NCBI GenBank assembly: GCA_020063075.1
Contig: JAGUVE010000112.1
Span: 1-5,102 of the forward strand
Length of the DNA stretch: 5,102 bases
From: Parcubacteria group bacterium
GTDB lineage: Bacteria; Patescibacteriota; Minisyncoccia; Minisyncoccales; JAGUVE01
Direction: 5' to 3'
Both the position numbers and the translations under genes were made by a program. Shown here piece after piece: positions 4,282 through 5,102 of this stretch (positions are counted from its first letter, which is position 1; each line of letters begins with the position of its first letter). The notes below the pieces were generated by a model. It searched no databases, was not told the DNA's origin, and saw only the letters and a program-made list of their open reading frames with translations.

Positions 4282-5102
4282 CTATTTTTGAGCTTCGGAA
4301 TTTAATTTTTGAAGATAATCAAAAGCCGCCAAAGCGGCTTTGGCGCCCTCGCCGGCGGCTGTAACAATTTGTTTGTATTTACCGGTATTGCAATCGCCGG
4401 CGGCAAAGAGACCGGGTGTTTTCGTCTTAAAGGTTTCAAAATCAACCACTATTTCATCTTTTTTATTAAATTCAACCAAACCCTTGACAAAAGAAGTGGC
4501 CGGCTGATAACCAATTTCAACAAAAACGCCGTCTACTGCCAAAGTTATTTCCTTTCCCGTTTTTCCATCTTCATAAAGCAAGGATTTAACAAATTTTTCT
4601 CCCTCAATCTTTTTTAAAATAACCGAGGTCAGGATTTCAGCTTTTCCTGTTTTTTTGACCGCCTCTTGATTTTCTTTCTCGGCCCTAACTTCGGGACCCG
4701 TTTCTAAAATATATATTTTTTTTGCGATTTTCGCCATAAATAAAGCGGCTTCAAAACCGGAATTCCCGCCGCCTACTATGACTATATTTTTTCCCGAAAA
4801 CAAAGGGCCGTCGCAGACGGTGCAATAACTTACGCCCTTGCCTATAAAATCCTTTTCTCCCTGAACTTCCAGTGGTCTGGGGTCGGCTCCCGCCGCAATA
4901 ATTATTGTTTTTGAATCGCGTTTATTTTTGCTTTGTGTAAGCACTGAAAAGTTATTTCCCCGCTTTTCAACCCTTACCACCTGGTCAAATTCAATATCAA
5001 TTTTTTGCGCTCTCAAATGCTTTTCAAATCTTTCAATTAAATCGGAACCCGAAATCGCCTCAAAACCCGGATAATTCTCAATGAGCCCCGCTTTTTTTAT
5101 CA
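4282..5102 (-). CDS. AhpF-type thioredoxin-reductase-like flavoprotein (C-terminal 272 residues, 5' end beyond right window edge)
   Basis: The reading frame stays open to the window edge: codons for IKKAGLIENYPGFEAISGSD precede the first internal start-like codon, so the true start lies outside and roughly 35-45 residues are missing. The visible part has the redox motif YCTVCDG (visible residues 92-98, cysteines 93 and 96), the dinucleotide-binding GGGNSGFEAA (110-119), and the C-terminal FAD motif GLFAAGDC (230-237) followed by KYKQIVTAAGEGAKAALAAF. That tail, and the segment ILETGPEVRAE where NADPH-dependent thioredoxin reductases have an HRR-type motif, both resemble AhpF. NADH is therefore the more likely donor. 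It lacks nothing obvious in the visible domain and would reduce a small dithiol protein in the cytosol; the glutaredoxin-like protein of this window is a candidate. The 119-base hairpin region separates it from eno. It could equally be annotated trxB. Confidence 0.9.
   Translation of the reverse strand, partial: IKKAGLIENYPGFEAISGSDLIERFEKHLRAQKIDIEFDQVVRVEKRGNNFSVLTQSKNKRDSKTIIIAAGADPRPLEVQGEKDFIGKGVSYCTVCDGPLFSGKNIVIVGGGNSGFEAALFMAKIAKKIYILETGPEVRAEKENQEAVKKTGKAEILTSVILKKIEGEKFVKSLLYEDGKTGKEITLAVDGVFVEIGYQPATSFVKGLVEFNKKDEIVVDFETFKTKTPGLFAAGDCNTGKYKQIVTAAGEGAKAALAAFDYLQKLNSEAQK

Noticed and set aside
4322..4341. Perfect 8-bp GC-rich hairpin followed by T residues near the end of the reductase gene, resembling a terminator.
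   Set aside because: It lies inside the coding region about 40 bases before the stop and is explained by the Ala-rich codons of KAALAAF. A terminator there would truncate the message.
3690..4364. Long plus-strand open frame of 224 codons running across the enolase start and the hairpin gap.
   Set aside because: It is antisense to a clear enolase gene and the reductase end, its translation has no recognisable domain, and it reads through the hairpins as low-complexity sequence. It is a shadow of the minus-strand genes.
4282..5016. Reading the reductase as a complete 244-residue gene starting at the TTG at 5016.
   Set aside because: The frame continues upstream with family sequence (IENYPGF and a further helix) to the window edge, so the TTG is an internal Leu codon and the gene is partial.
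1..5102. Recoded TGA (as Gly or Trp), considered because no gene here ends in TGA.
   Set aside because: All genes translate fully in the standard code without internal TGA. Six stops are too few to make the absence of TGA meaningful.

Overview
The window is an AT-rich, tightly packed piece of a bacterial chromosome. All seven genes lie on the minus strand. Intergenic space is minimal except for two gaps of about 115 bases. The style points to a Candidate Phyla Radiation (Patescibacteria, probably Parcubacteria-like) genome: tiny or overlapping gene junctions, an archaeal-type phosphoglycerate mutase in a bacterial-type glycolytic set, a stand-alone receiver domain of the kind common there, and almost no Shine-Dalgarno sequences. 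This placement is inference from style and remembered protein families, not from a marker gene. All six visible stop codons are TAA or TAG, and every gene reads through in the standard code.

In transcription order (right to left): the C-terminal part of an AhpF-type, thioredoxin-reductase-like flavoprotein (cut by the right edge); a 119-base gap with three consecutive hairpins; enolase; a CheY-like receiver protein whose start overlaps the enolase stop by one base; an archaeal-type cofactor-independent phosphoglycerate mutase that starts on the base after the receiver stop; a 114-base gap with a large branched inverted repeat and a smaller AT-rich palindrome beside a possible promoter; a membrane-anchored DsbA-like thiol oxidoreductase; a 78-residue glutaredoxin-like protein; and the first 84 residues of glyceraldehyde-3-phosphate dehydrogenase (cut by the left edge).

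Two themes are interleaved. One is lower glycolysis (GAPDH, phosphoglycerate mutase, enolase). The other is thiol redox chemistry (AhpF-like reductase, glutaredoxin-like protein, DsbA-like protein). The reductase and glutaredoxin resemble the two halves of an NADH-driven disulfide-reducing system known in clostridia, and GAPDH would supply NADH. The receiver sits between enolase and phosphoglycerate mutase with coupled junctions, so a signalling protein is built into a glycolytic operon.

The points most worth a second look are these. Enolase lacks two normally conserved active-site residues (His to Asn, Lys to Met). A metal-ligand His of the phosphoglycerate mutase is replaced by Glu. A branched 77-base inverted repeat contains the mutase stop codon. 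A perfect 21-base palindrome sits inside the mutase gene where the protein appears to carry a short insertion. I see no CRISPR array, tRNA, rRNA, transposase or phage gene.
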